NCBI GenBank assembly: GCA_902784855.1
Contig: CACZWQ010000028.1
Location: 1 to 39,550 of the forward strand
From: an uncultured Ruminococcus sp.
Lineage (GTDB): Bacteria > Bacillota > Clostridia > Oscillospirales > Acutalibacteraceae
Reading direction: 5' to 3'
DNA length: 39,550 nucleotides
Shown here: one piece after another, positions 8,359-15,864 of the stretch
Position numbering within the stretch: the stretch's first letter is position 1
How the letters are laid out: each line of letters starts with the position of its first letter
Made by a program: the position numbers and the translations under genes
The notes under the pieces: model-generated
Database searches by the model: none
What the model was told of the DNA's origin: nothing
Seen by the model: only the letters and a program-made list of their open reading frames with translations

Positions 8359-8405
8359 AACTCTGTTATGTCTGTCATTATGTCCGCATAACAGAGTTAT
8401 TTTTT
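8356..8405 (+). terminator. 15-bp stem terminator downstream of the aminotransferase gene
   Basis: A perfect 15-bp stem (8356-8370 with 8387-8401) has a 16-nt loop and a T6 run (8400-8405). It lies about 54 nt after the frameshifted stop and should end the aminotransferase transcript. RNA started from the overlapping promoter would lack half of the 5' arm. Confidence 0.85.
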
Positions 8406-8576
8406 CTGTCTTGGAAAAATACCCATCCCAAAAAGGGCGAATGAGGGCGGTTCCCGTCCGTCATGCGCCGGGGCAAAGTGCCCGCCGGCACTTTGATGCA
8501 GTAATGTACAGATCAGCAGGAGAAAGCCGCTGCGGCGGTTTTTTCTGCGCTTGCAGATTATAAAACGGAGGTTTTA
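8406..8576 (+). other. secDF 5' leader with two hairpins
   Basis: About 170 nt with no gene. It contains a perfect 9-bp stem with a 4-nt loop (8474-8482 with 8487-8495) and then a CCGC/GCGG hairpin followed by T6 (about 8522-8544), which looks like a weak attenuator. I recognise no known riboswitch or ribosomal-protein leader. A two-codon frame ATG-GCA-TGA (8577-8582) lies between the GGAGG site and the secD start. Confidence 0.5.
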
Positions 8577-8581
8577 ATGGC

Positions 8582-10000
8582 ATGATGAAAAGAGTTCCAA
8601 AGCCTGTGTTCTTCATCGTTGCTTTGTTGATCCTCGCCTTCACGTTCACCGCGGTCTTCGGTATCGCGTACTATGAGGGCGACAACAAGGTCACGATCTT
8701 CAAGGGCATAGGTGACATCCGGTGGGGAATCGACATCAGCGGCGGCGTAAACGCGACGTTCAAGCCCGCGGATGATTATGACGCCTCAAAGGAAGAACTG
8801 GACGCGGCAAAGGCAACGATCGAGACCCGTATGGTGACATCGGGCATCACGGACTACGAGCTGTACGCGGATTCCCAGAACGACAGGATTATTGTCCGTT
8901 TCCCGTGGAAATCCGACGAAAAGGAGTTTAACGCCAACGAGGCGATCAACGAGATCTCGGCGACGGCACAGCTGACGTTCCGTCCCGGCAACTCCTATGA
9001 GACGCAGACCGTTGATAAAAACGGCGACATTATCTATAAAACGCCCTCGGGCGATACGGCGGAAACCGTTTTGATGGACGGTTCCATGGTGGCGGACGCG
9101 CAGGCGGGCTATCAGGCGCAGCAGCAGGGCAGCACTCCCGAATATGTTGTCAACCTGACGCTCACCGACGAGGGCAAGGACACCTTTGCCAAGATCACGT
9201 CCGATTACAACGGCAAGGTCGTTTCCATCTGGATGGATGATATCATGATCTCCGCGCCTACGGTCAATGCGGTCATCACCGACGGCAAGGCGGTCATCTC
9301 GGGCAGCTTCACGGCAGCGTCCGCGACCGACCTCGCCAACAAGATCAAAGCGGGTGCGCTCCCCTTCAAGCTGGAGACCGTCACCTACGGCAATATCAGC
9401 CCCACACTCGGACAGAACGCGCTGCTCGCCATGGGCTGGGCTGCCGCGATCGCATTTGTGCTGATCATCATTATCATGATCGCATTCTACCGCTTACCCG
9501 GCGTGATCGCCGTCATCTCGCTGCTCGGTCAGATGGGCTTGATGGTCGCCGCCATCTCGGGCTATTTCACGATCATCCCGTCCTTCACGATGACGCTGCC
9601 CGGTATCGCGGGTCTGATCCTGTCCATCGGTATGGGCGTTGACTGTAACGTCATTACCGCCGAGCGCATCAAGGAAGAGCTGCGCGGCGGCAGGACCCTC
9701 GACGGCGCGCTGGAAAAGGGTACCAAAAACTCCTTGGCAGCGATCATCGACGGTAACATGACGGTCGTTATCGTATCCATCATCCTGATGCTCGTATTCG
9801 GTCCGTCCAACATTCTTTCTTTCATCTTCGGTGAATCCACCACGGGTACCATCTACTCGTTTGGTTACACCCTGCTGGTCGGCGTTATCTCCAACTTCAT
9901 CATGGGTATCTTCTTCTCCAGACTGATGCTCAGAAGTATTGCGGGAATTAAGCCCTTCAGAAATACTTGGTTATACGGAGGTGCTAAGAATGGCAAATAA
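8582..10000 (+). CDS. secD: Protein translocase subunit SecD
   Basis: Protein of 472 aa. SecD and SecF form a membrane complex that uses the proton-motive force to help SecYEG complete export of secreted proteins. The N-terminal transmembrane segment is followed by the conserved GIDISGGVNATF motif, a large extracytoplasmic P1 domain, and five more membrane segments at the C-terminus (from about residue 280; PGIAGLILSIGMGVDCNVI is the conserved TM4-type motif). Start at 8582 is used; the ATG at 8577 hits a stop after one codon, and 8585 is possible. secF overlaps its 3' end by 11 bp. Confidence 0.96.
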   Translation: MMKRVPKPVFFIVALLILAFTFTAVFGIAYYEGDNKVTIFKGIGDIRWGIDISGGVNATFKPADDYDASKEELDAAKATIETRMVTSGITDYELYADSQNDRIIVRFPWKSDEKEFNANEAINEISATAQLTFRPGNSYETQTVDKNGDIIYKTPSGDTAETVLMDGSMVADAQAGYQAQQQGSTPEYVVNLTLTDEGKDTFAKITSDYNGKVVSIWMDDIMISAPTVNAVITDGKAVISGSFTAASATDLANKIKAGALPFKLETVTYGNISPTLGQNALLAMGWAAAIAFVLIIIIMIAFYRLPGVIAVISLLGQMGLMVAAISGYFTIIPSFTMTLPGIAGLILSIGMGVDCNVITAERIKEELRGGRTLDGALEKGTKNSLAAIIDGNMTVVIVSIILMLVFGPSNILSFIFGESTTGTIYSFGYTLLVGVISNFIMGIFFSRLMLRSIAGIKPFRNTWLYGGAKNGK

Positions 10001-11003
10001 TGTTCGTACAAAGGCAGCTACTTCGATGACCCCACAGGAAATCAGTGATAAGTTCAACGGCGGCAAGCGCGTGCTTGACTTTACCGGCAAGAAGAAGATC
10101 TTCTTCTGCGTTTCTCTCGGCATCATTCTCATCGGTATCATCTGCAATTTCATTTTCGGCACGACGCTTGACATCCAGTTTTCGGGCGGTGCCACGCTGA
10201 CATTCAGCTATCAGGGCGACGTCAACCATGACGAGCTCAACGCCTTCATCCAGAAGCAGACAACAGACAGGATTACTACCTCATTCTCCAGCGACATGGT
10301 CGGCGGCACCGGCAACAGCGTCACCGTTCAGTTTGCGGGCAACGATTCCATCGACAAGGAGATCGGCGCCACCCTGCAGGATGACCTGCAAAAGCAGTAT
10401 CCCGAAAGCAAGTTCGTGCTGCTGGAGGAGAACTCGGTCGACGCGAGCATGGGCTTCAGCTTCCTGCTCAAGTGCTTGGTCGCGGTTGCCATCGCCAGCG
10501 TGCTGATGGTGCTGTATGTGACCATCCGCTTCAAGAAGATCGGCGGTCTGTCGGCAGGTGTGTTTGCACTGGTCGCGCTGTTCCACGATGTGGCGATGAT
10601 CTACTTCATGTATGTCATCTTCCGCTGGCCGATCGACTCCAACTTCATCGCGGTCGTGCTGATGATCCTCGGCTACTCGCTGAACGATACCATCGTTATT
10701 TACGACCGTGTCCGTGAGCAGAGAAAGCTGATGGGCAGAAAGGTCTCCATCGACGCGACCTTCAACGTCAGCTGCACCAAGACCATCAGAAGAACCATCA
10801 TGACCTCCGTCACCACCTTGGTCGCGATCATGACGGTTTATGTGGTCGCATGGGTGTTCAACATCTCGTCGGTCAAGGGCTTTGCGCTGCCGATGATGAT
10901 CGGTGTCATTTCCGGCTGCTACTCCTCGCTGTGCATCGCAGGTCCGCTGTGGGTCATGTGGCAGAACAGAAAGGCTGCGAAAAAGGCTGCTGCGAAGAAA
11001 TAA
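9990..11003 (+). CDS. secF: Protein translocase subunit SecF
   Basis: Protein of 337 aa, partner of SecD. It shows the FSGGATLTF motif after the first membrane segment, the periplasmic domain, and the family motif ILGYSLNDTIVIYDRVRE in the second membrane bundle, then RRTIMTSVTTL. The start is set by GGAGG (9977-9981) 8 nt before ATG 9990, inside the end of secD, so translation is coupled. The C-terminus is basic (KAAKKAAAKK). Confidence 0.96.
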   Translation: MANNVRTKAATSMTPQEISDKFNGGKRVLDFTGKKKIFFCVSLGIILIGIICNFIFGTTLDIQFSGGATLTFSYQGDVNHDELNAFIQKQTTDRITTSFSSDMVGGTGNSVTVQFAGNDSIDKEIGATLQDDLQKQYPESKFVLLEENSVDASMGFSFLLKCLVAVAIASVLMVLYVTIRFKKIGGLSAGVFALVALFHDVAMIYFMYVIFRWPIDSNFIAVVLMILGYSLNDTIVIYDRVREQRKLMGRKVSIDATFNVSCTKTIRRTIMTSVTTLVAIMTVYVVAWVFNISSVKGFALPMMIGVISGCYSSLCIAGPLWVMWQNRKAAKKAAAKK

Positions 11004-11019
11004 CCGTATCTTATACCGA

Positions 11020-11400
11020 TTATAAAATATTTTCAAACTTTGGGTACTCGCTTCCTTTGATGGAGGCGAGTCCTTTTTTTGCCGCGGTGCTTTCGGCGTA
11101 GTACATATCGAGGTTGCCCTGTTCCAGATGCACCCGCATTTTTGACAGGCTGTAGCCGATGTTGTCGGCGTAGTCGTGGATCAGCAGTGTGTAGATTTTT
11201 CCCGTTTCATCATCCCAGTCCCGTTCCACGGCGCGGCAGACGTCCAGTGCGTTTGCCGCGTCGCCTTGTTTGAGGAAGGCGTCGATCTGCGTAATGCGCG
11301 CGGTGTAGGAATCCGCGCGGCCGCCGACATAAAAGAATTCAAACACCGCCGTGCCGAGCACCGCTGCCGCAAGCGCGACGGCGATCAGGATCCGCTTCAT
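11020..11400 (-). CDS. DUF4363 family protein
   Basis: Protein of 126 aa with an N-terminal hydrophobic segment (signal anchor or signal peptide, residues 3-22) and a helical extracytoplasmic domain rich in Asp/Glu/Lys. It matches the clostridial DUF4363 family, which is usually found directly after a DUF421 gene, as here; the two overlap by ATGA. AGGGAG sits inside the upstream gene. The function is unknown. The 3' end of this gene contains, on the other strand, the terminator of secDF. Confidence 0.75.
   Translation of the reverse strand: MKRILIAVALAAAVLGTAVFEFFYVGGRADSYTARITQIDAFLKQGDAANALDVCRAVERDWDDETGKIYTLLIHDYADNIGYSLSKMRVHLEQGNLDMYYAESTAAKKGLASIKGSEYPKFENIL
11043..11080 (+). terminator. 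secDF terminator inside the convergent DUF4363 gene
   Basis: A stem of 10 bp (11046-11055 with 11062-11071, including one wobble pair) plus two outer G-C pairs across a bulged T, then T7 (11074-11080). It lies about 40 nt after secF and encodes the last residues of the opposite gene. Confidence 0.85.
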
Positions 11401-12074
11401 GGCTTTTTCTCCCTTTTGATGATTTGATAGCTGCCGCTGCCGTCGAGCGTCATCAGAAACACCTCATTCTGTTCAACATGATTTTCTGAAAGAATTTTGC
11501 TGACCTGCTTTTCGTCCTGCGCGCAGAGCTTGAGCGCGGGCTTGACCAGCACGCCGTCACTGATGACGACTGTCTCCAGCTTATTGTCCGCGATCTTGAC
11601 CTTGCATTCCTCGGCATTCGGCACCCGCTTCTGCGGCTTTTCCAGCACGCTCAGCGCGCCGTTTGTCTCCATCAGGCAGTACTGCACATCGTCGAGCGAG
11701 AAGATATTCTGCTGCCGCAGCTGGGCGCTGAGATCGTCGACGGTCAGGCGCAGGCGCTTCATCTGATGTTGCAGCAGCCTGCCGTCCTCGATGATGACGA
11801 CGGGGCTTCCGCAGACCGCGCGCCGAAAGAGCCGACTCTTCATCATCAGCACGCTGACCGCGACCTCCAGCGACACGAGCACCATCACCGGGATGATGCC
11901 GCTGAGCAGCGGCTGCGAGGTGTTCTGCATCGGCAGCGAGGCGATGTCGGAGACGACCATGGTCACGACCAGCTCGCTGGGCTGCATGTCGCCGATCTGG
12001 CGTTTGCCCATCAGCCGGATGGCGGCGATGATGAAGGCATAGAGGATCACGGTTCGAATGATGGAAATAAACAT
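11397..12074 (-). CDS. DUF421 (YetF/YdfR-like) membrane protein
   Basis: Protein of 225 aa with about three N-terminal membrane segments and a cytoplasmic C-terminal domain. The family signature RLMGKRQIGDMQPSELVVTM is at residues 20-39. The Bacillus relatives include YetF, linked to spore and germination-related membranes; their function is still not settled. The gene is divergent from the germinant-receptor operon and overlaps DUF4363 downstream by 4 bp. Its Shine-Dalgarno site is weak (GGTGAT). Confidence 0.87.
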   Translation of the reverse strand: MFISIIRTVILYAFIIAAIRLMGKRQIGDMQPSELVVTMVVSDIASLPMQNTSQPLLSGIIPVMVLVSLEVAVSVLMMKSRLFRRAVCGSPVVIIEDGRLLQHQMKRLRLTVDDLSAQLRQQNIFSLDDVQYCLMETNGALSVLEKPQKRVPNAEECKVKIADNKLETVVISDGVLVKPALKLCAQDEKQVSKILSENHVEQNEVFLMTLDGSGSYQIIKREKKP

Positions 12075-12152
12075 GAGATCACCGCGGTTAGCATGCCCGC
12101 CGCACCCGGCTTTATGCGTGCATAATGCGGCAAAATGCGGGAATAGTGAGAG

Positions 12153-12184
12153 CGACCGAAGCTTTCGGGAGCGGTCGGTTTTCT
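12153..12184 (+). terminator. Terminator-like hairpin upstream of the germination operon
   Basis: A 6-bp GC-rich stem (12153-12158 with 12172-12177), 13-nt loop, then GTTTTCT. It lies between the divergent DUF421 gene and gerA, so it could shield gerA from read-through. It also makes any gerA start upstream of it unlikely. Confidence 0.4.
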
Positions 12185-12214
12185 GACCGCCGTGACAACG
12201 AAGGAGGTAATCCT

Positions 12215-13672
12215 ATTCAATATTCCATAAAAGAACGAACCACAGATTTAAAAACGCTTTTCGCGCAGTCCGCCGATCTGACGATCCGCGAGGTCACTTT
12301 GCAGGGCGTGAGAAGTGTGCAGGCGGCGATCTTCACGATGGAGGGCTTGGTGGATAAGGAGGGCTTGGCACAGGCGGCGGTCAATCCGCTGATGGCGTAT
12401 TTCTTCGAGGAGCCGACCAACCGTCAGGTGTTCGACGCGATTTTGAATACCGTGCTCGCGTCCTCGGACGTGACCGCATTTGAGGGAACGGAAAAGCTGC
12501 TGACCTTTCTGACCTCGGGCTTTGCGGTGATCGCGGTGGACGGCGTGTCGCGGATGATCGCCGTCGGCGCGCAGGGCTACGCCTTCCGCGGCGTGACCGA
12601 GCCGGAGAGCGAGGTGGTGCAGCGCGGCGCGCGCGAGGGCTTTACCGAGCCGCTGCGCGTGAATATGTCGCTGATCCGCCGCCGCCTGAAAAGCCCCGAC
12701 CTTGTCTTTGAGCAGGTGACGGTGGGGGAGAAGAGCCGCACCCAGCTGATGCTCTGCTATCTGCGCAGCGCCGCTTCTCCCAAGCTGGTCAGGCAGCTGC
12801 GGCAGCGACTTGCCGCCTGTGACTTGGAGACGGTGCTGGCGGCGGGCTACCTTTCGGAGTATCTCGAGGACCCGCATACGAGCCGCCTGTTTTCGGGCGT
12901 CGGGATCTCCGAGCGCCCCGACACGGTCTGCGGCAAGCTGACCGAGGGCAGGGTTGCGATCATCGTGGACGGCACACCGGCGGTCATGCTGGTGCCGCAC
13001 CTCTTCGTCGAGGAATTCCAAGGGGTGGACGACTATTCGAACCGCACCTACTACGCCGCCTTCATCCGTACCTTGAAGTATCTCTCGTTTCTGGTCTCGG
13101 TGTTCCTGCCTGCGATCTACACGGCACTGGCGCAGTTTCATCCCGAGTACTTCCCGACGTGGATTTTAATCAAGACCGCCAAGTCACTCTCCGAGACGCC
13201 CCTGCCCGTGACCTTGGAGGTGCTGGTGATCACCTTCGTCTATGAGATCATGAAGGAGGCGGGCCTAAGGATCCCGAAGTCTCTGGGACACGCGGTCAGC
13301 ATCGTCGGCGCGCTGGTCATCGGCGAGAGCGCCGTCACGGCGGGGATCATCAGCTCGTCGACGCTGATGGTCGTGGCGACGGCGGCGATTTGCAGCTATG
13401 TCACCTCGCCGCTCTATCCGCCGATCACAATGCTGCGCTTCCTGCTGATTTTGGTGGGCGGCGTGTTCGGCTTGTGGGGCTTGGTGCTGGCGACGGCACT
13501 GGTGCTTATCAGCATGTGCTCCAAAACCTCGCTGGGCGTGCCTTACCTGTCCTCGCTGTCGCCGTTTTCCCTGCGGACGATGCGCGACGTGTTCATCCGC
13601 GCAAGCTGGAAAAAGCTCGGCAAGCACACGATCCGCGTGCAGCGCTTTGCGGAAACGGAGGAGATCGGATGA
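12215..13672 (+). CDS. GerA/GerKA-type germinant receptor A subunit, probable ATT start
   Basis: About 485 aa from 12215. GerA-type A subunits sit in the inner spore membrane and, with B and C subunits, sense nutrients and trigger germination. The N-terminal cytoplasmic domain (LFAQSADLTIREV), the conserved middle (GRVAIIVDGTPAVMLVPHLFVE) and the membrane domain (YYAAFIRTLKYLSFL onwards) are all present. The only good ribosome site, AAGGAGG at 12201-12207, lies 7 nt before ATT (Ile) 12215-12217. The frame is open upstream to ATG 12125, but that would place the ribosome site and a terminator-like hairpin inside the gene. I choose ATT as the start; a GTG at 12146 is a poorer option. It overlaps gerB by ATGA. 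Confidence 0.85.
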   Translation: MQYSIKERTTDLKTLFAQSADLTIREVTLQGVRSVQAAIFTMEGLVDKEGLAQAAVNPLMAYFFEEPTNRQVFDAILNTVLASSDVTAFEGTEKLLTFLTSGFAVIAVDGVSRMIAVGAQGYAFRGVTEPESEVVQRGAREGFTEPLRVNMSLIRRRLKSPDLVFEQVTVGEKSRTQLMLCYLRSAASPKLVRQLRQRLAACDLETVLAAGYLSEYLEDPHTSRLFSGVGISERPDTVCGKLTEGRVAIIVDGTPAVMLVPHLFVEEFQGVDDYSNRTYYAAFIRTLKYLSFLVSVFLPAIYTALAQFHPEYFPTWILIKTAKSLSETPLPVTLEVLVITFVYEIMKEAGLRIPKSLGHAVSIVGALVIGESAVTAGIISSSTLMVVATAAICSYVTSPLYPPITMLRFLLILVGGVFGLWGLVLATALVLISMCSKTSLGVPYLSSLSPFSLRTMRDVFIRASWKKLGKHTIRVQRFAETEEIG

Positions 13673-14724
13673 AACAGGAAGTGCCCTTTTCCTCCAAGCG
13701 GTTCCTGCTGACGCTGACGCTCTGCGCCTGCGCGGTGATCCTCCTGCAAAACCACGACCTGTCGCGCGCGCTGTCCTTTCCCTTGGCGCTGGGGGCTGTA
13801 GCGGCAGGACTGATCGTCTGTTTTCTGCTGTTTTTGCCCGCCGTTTGGCTGAAAAAACGGTGGGACAGCGACGTGCTCACGCTGGTGCAAAGCAGGGGTC
13901 GGGCGGCGCAGGGGATGGTCGCGGTGATCTACAGCGCGTATTTTCTCTATGTCGCCGCCTACTTTTTGCTGCCCTACACCGATATGTTCTGCAAAAAATA
14001 CTACACCGAGACCAATCCCTGTCCGGTGGCGTTCCTGCTGCTCGCGTGCTGCGTCTATGCCGCCTCCAAGGGCGCGAACGTCATCACGCGCTTCGGCATT
14101 TTTCTCTTTGTGCTGGCGATGGTGACGAATTTCATGATGTTCGGCGGCAGCCTGTCCTCGCTCGACATGCACAACGGCAGCCTTGGTTGGCAGGGAAACC
14201 CCGCCGACTTCGGAAATCATGTGATCTACTTCGTGACGCCCTGCTTTATCGCGGCGCTGTTCGCCTGCCTGTCGGGCGACGCGACGCGGTTCCGCGTGCA
14301 TCAGATCGTCACGGCGCTCGGCTTGACGGGGGTGAAATATGCGCTCGTGCTGTTTTTCCTCACCTTCGCGGCGGGAGAGTATGCCGCGCGGCAGGCGTAT
14401 GAGACCTTCGTGCTCTCGCGGGTCGCGCACTTCGGCGACTACGCGGGCGTGGAGAGCCTGTATATGGCGCTCGCCACGATGTCGGTGTTCATGATCATCT
14501 CCCTCCTGCTCTGCGGCGTGACCAAGGCGTGGCACTGCGGCGGGAACCTGTGGGTGCTCGCACTCCTGACGGGCTTGGTGTTCGCGCTCCAACTGTGGGC
14601 AGTAAGTAATGATGCGATCAGAGAATTATTCACCCGTCCGCTGCTGCTCATCGCGCTGACCCTGATCACGGCGGCGGTGATTCCCCTGCTGGTGGGCTGG
14701 GGAGAAAGGAGACGTCATGCGTAG
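13669..14724 (+). CDS. GerB/GerKB-type germinant receptor permease subunit
   Basis: Protein of 351 aa, nearly all membrane (about ten segments), of the spore germination GerB family in the APC transporter superfamily. The family is believed to bind the germinant and pass ions. The ATG at 13669 overlaps the gerA stop (ATGA), and GGAGG stands close upstream. Features include a long first loop-and-helix region (YSAYFLYVAAYFLLPYTDMF) and the conserved segment FVTPCFIAALFACLSG. The gene overlaps gerC by 8 bp, so all three receptor subunits are made together. Confidence 0.88.
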   Translation: MKQEVPFSSKRFLLTLTLCACAVILLQNHDLSRALSFPLALGAVAAGLIVCFLLFLPAVWLKKRWDSDVLTLVQSRGRAAQGMVAVIYSAYFLYVAAYFLLPYTDMFCKKYYTETNPCPVAFLLLACCVYAASKGANVITRFGIFLFVLAMVTNFMMFGGSLSSLDMHNGSLGWQGNPADFGNHVIYFVTPCFIAALFACLSGDATRFRVHQIVTALGLTGVKYALVLFFLTFAAGEYAARQAYETFVLSRVAHFGDYAGVESLYMALATMSVFMIISLLLCGVTKAWHCGGNLWVLALLTGLVFALQLWAVSNDAIRELFTRPLLLIALTLITAAVIPLLVGWGERRRHA

Positions 14725-15292
14725 GATGATCTGTCTGTTGCTGGCGCTGCTGCCGGCGATCCTCACGGGATGCCAAAGCGCGCGGCGGATCGAGACCGCC
14801 TCGGTGATCGAAAACGTCAGCGTGCAGAGGCGCGGCGGCGCGCTCTGCTACACCTTCTATCTGCTGTCCGACAGCGAAAAGCCCGACTCCGTCACGGTAT
14901 GCGCCCCCTCGTTCGAGCAGGCGCGCACCCTCGCCGAGCGGTCGTATATCCCGCACATGACCCTCGCAAAGCTCGAGCTGCTCTTGATCGAGGAGGAGGT
15001 CAGGCAGGACGTGATGAAGGGCGACATCGACTATATCGCCACACAGGCGTCCTTTTCGCCGCAGGCGCACATCGCGCTCTGCGATGAAAAGACGCTGCTG
15101 CGGCTGCAGCGCGAGGCGGCGGCGCAGTCCCTGATCGAGCGCCAGATCGACCTGCTCCGCGAGGAACACCCGCAGGTCAAAAGCGACTGCCTGTCGGTGT
15201 TCAACAGCTATGCCCGCGGCGAGAGCTTCGAGGTGCCGCTGATCACCTGCGACCGGGAGCTGAGGGTGTCGCTCGTCCGCAACGCGCCCTGA
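14717..15292 (+). CDS. Short GerC/GerKC-type germination lipoprotein
   Basis: Lipoprotein of 191 aa: signal peptide MRRMICLLLALLPAI with lipobox LTGC (Cys at residue 19). The mature part follows the Ger(x)C N-terminal pattern (IETASVIENVSVQ, then SFEQARTLAERSYIPHMTLAKLELLLIEE). Typical family members are about 350-400 aa with three domains; this one stops cleanly after what corresponds to the first domain and a little more. A clear promoter follows, so I see no lost 3' half nearby. It may be a natural minimal C subunit. Position after gerA-gerB supports the assignment. Confidence 0.75.
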   Translation: MRRMICLLLALLPAILTGCQSARRIETASVIENVSVQRRGGALCYTFYLLSDSEKPDSVTVCAPSFEQARTLAERSYIPHMTLAKLELLLIEEEVRQDVMKGDIDYIATQASFSPQAHIALCDEKTLLRLQREAAAQSLIERQIDLLREEHPQVKSDCLSVFNSYARGESFEVPLITCDRELRVSLVRNAP

Positions 15293-15295
15293 TTC

Positions 15296-15324
15296 TTGCG
15301 TTTTCCCCGAAATATTTGTATAAT
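15296..15324 (+). promoter_or_regulatory. Promoter of the ECF sigma operon
   Basis: TTGCGT (15296-15301), 17 bp, TATAAT (15319-15324). The GTG start of the sigma gene is 55 nt downstream. Confidence 0.75.
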
Positions 15325-15378
15325 AAATGCAACCGAACGCATCGCGTCGCGCGTATTATTGACAAAGGAGGGGGACAA

Positions 15379-15864
15379 GTGAACGGCAGGCTTTTTACGG
15401 GTTTGACATTTGAACAGACTGTGCGGAAGTATGCCGACACGGTCACGGGTGTCTGCGTCATGCGCCTGCAAAACCACGCCGACGCCGAGGACTGCTTTCA
15501 AAACACCTTCTCCAAGCTCTGGTTCAAGTCCCCCGAATTTCAGAGCGAGGAGCACCTCAAGGCGTGGCTGATCCGCGTCGCGATCCGCGAATGCGCCGAT
15601 TATATGCGCAAAAACCGCCGCGTGACGGTCGCCTCTCCCGGCAAAGAGGAGAGCGAGCCGTTCCGTTTTGATCGCAGCGACATGTCATGGGCGCTGTTTA
15701 AAACGCCCGTGAAGTACCGCGAGGTGCTCTATCTCTACTACTGCGAGCAGTATAAGGTTAAGGAGATCGCCGCGATCCTGCATAAAAACGAAAACACCGT
15801 CAAATCCCTGCTGAAACGCGGTCGTGCGATTCTGAAATCCATCTACGGAGGTGAGGAGCGTTGA
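15379..15864 (+). CDS. ECF-type RNA polymerase sigma factor
   Basis: Protein of 161 aa starting at GTG 15379, fixed by AAGGAGG (15365-15371) 7 nt upstream. Region 2 is seen in VRKYADTVTGVCVMRL, HADAEDCFQNTFSKLW and LKAWLIRVAIRECADYMRK. Region 4, with its helix-turn-helix, is seen in YREVLYLYYCEQYKVKEIAAILHKNENTVKSLLKRGR. There is no region 1 or 3, as in group 4 sigma factors. It overlaps the next gene (TTGA) and is therefore likely held by that membrane protein until a signal arrives. Confidence 0.93.
   Translation: MNGRLFTGLTFEQTVRKYADTVTGVCVMRLQNHADAEDCFQNTFSKLWFKSPEFQSEEHLKAWLIRVAIRECADYMRKNRRVTVASPGKEESEPFRFDRSDMSWALFKTPVKYREVLYLYYCEQYKVKEIAAILHKNENTVKSLLKRGRAILKSIYGGEER

Noticed and set aside
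12125..12214. ATG 12125 or GTG 12146 as the gerA start
   Set aside because: This would put a terminator-like hairpin and the perfect AAGGAGG site inside the coding region, and the extra residues do not look like a GerA N-terminus.
13390..14724. Extended version of gerB starting within gerA
   Set aside because: The true start is ATG 13669 with GGAGG and ATGA overlap; the extra N-terminal residues are a gerA shadow.
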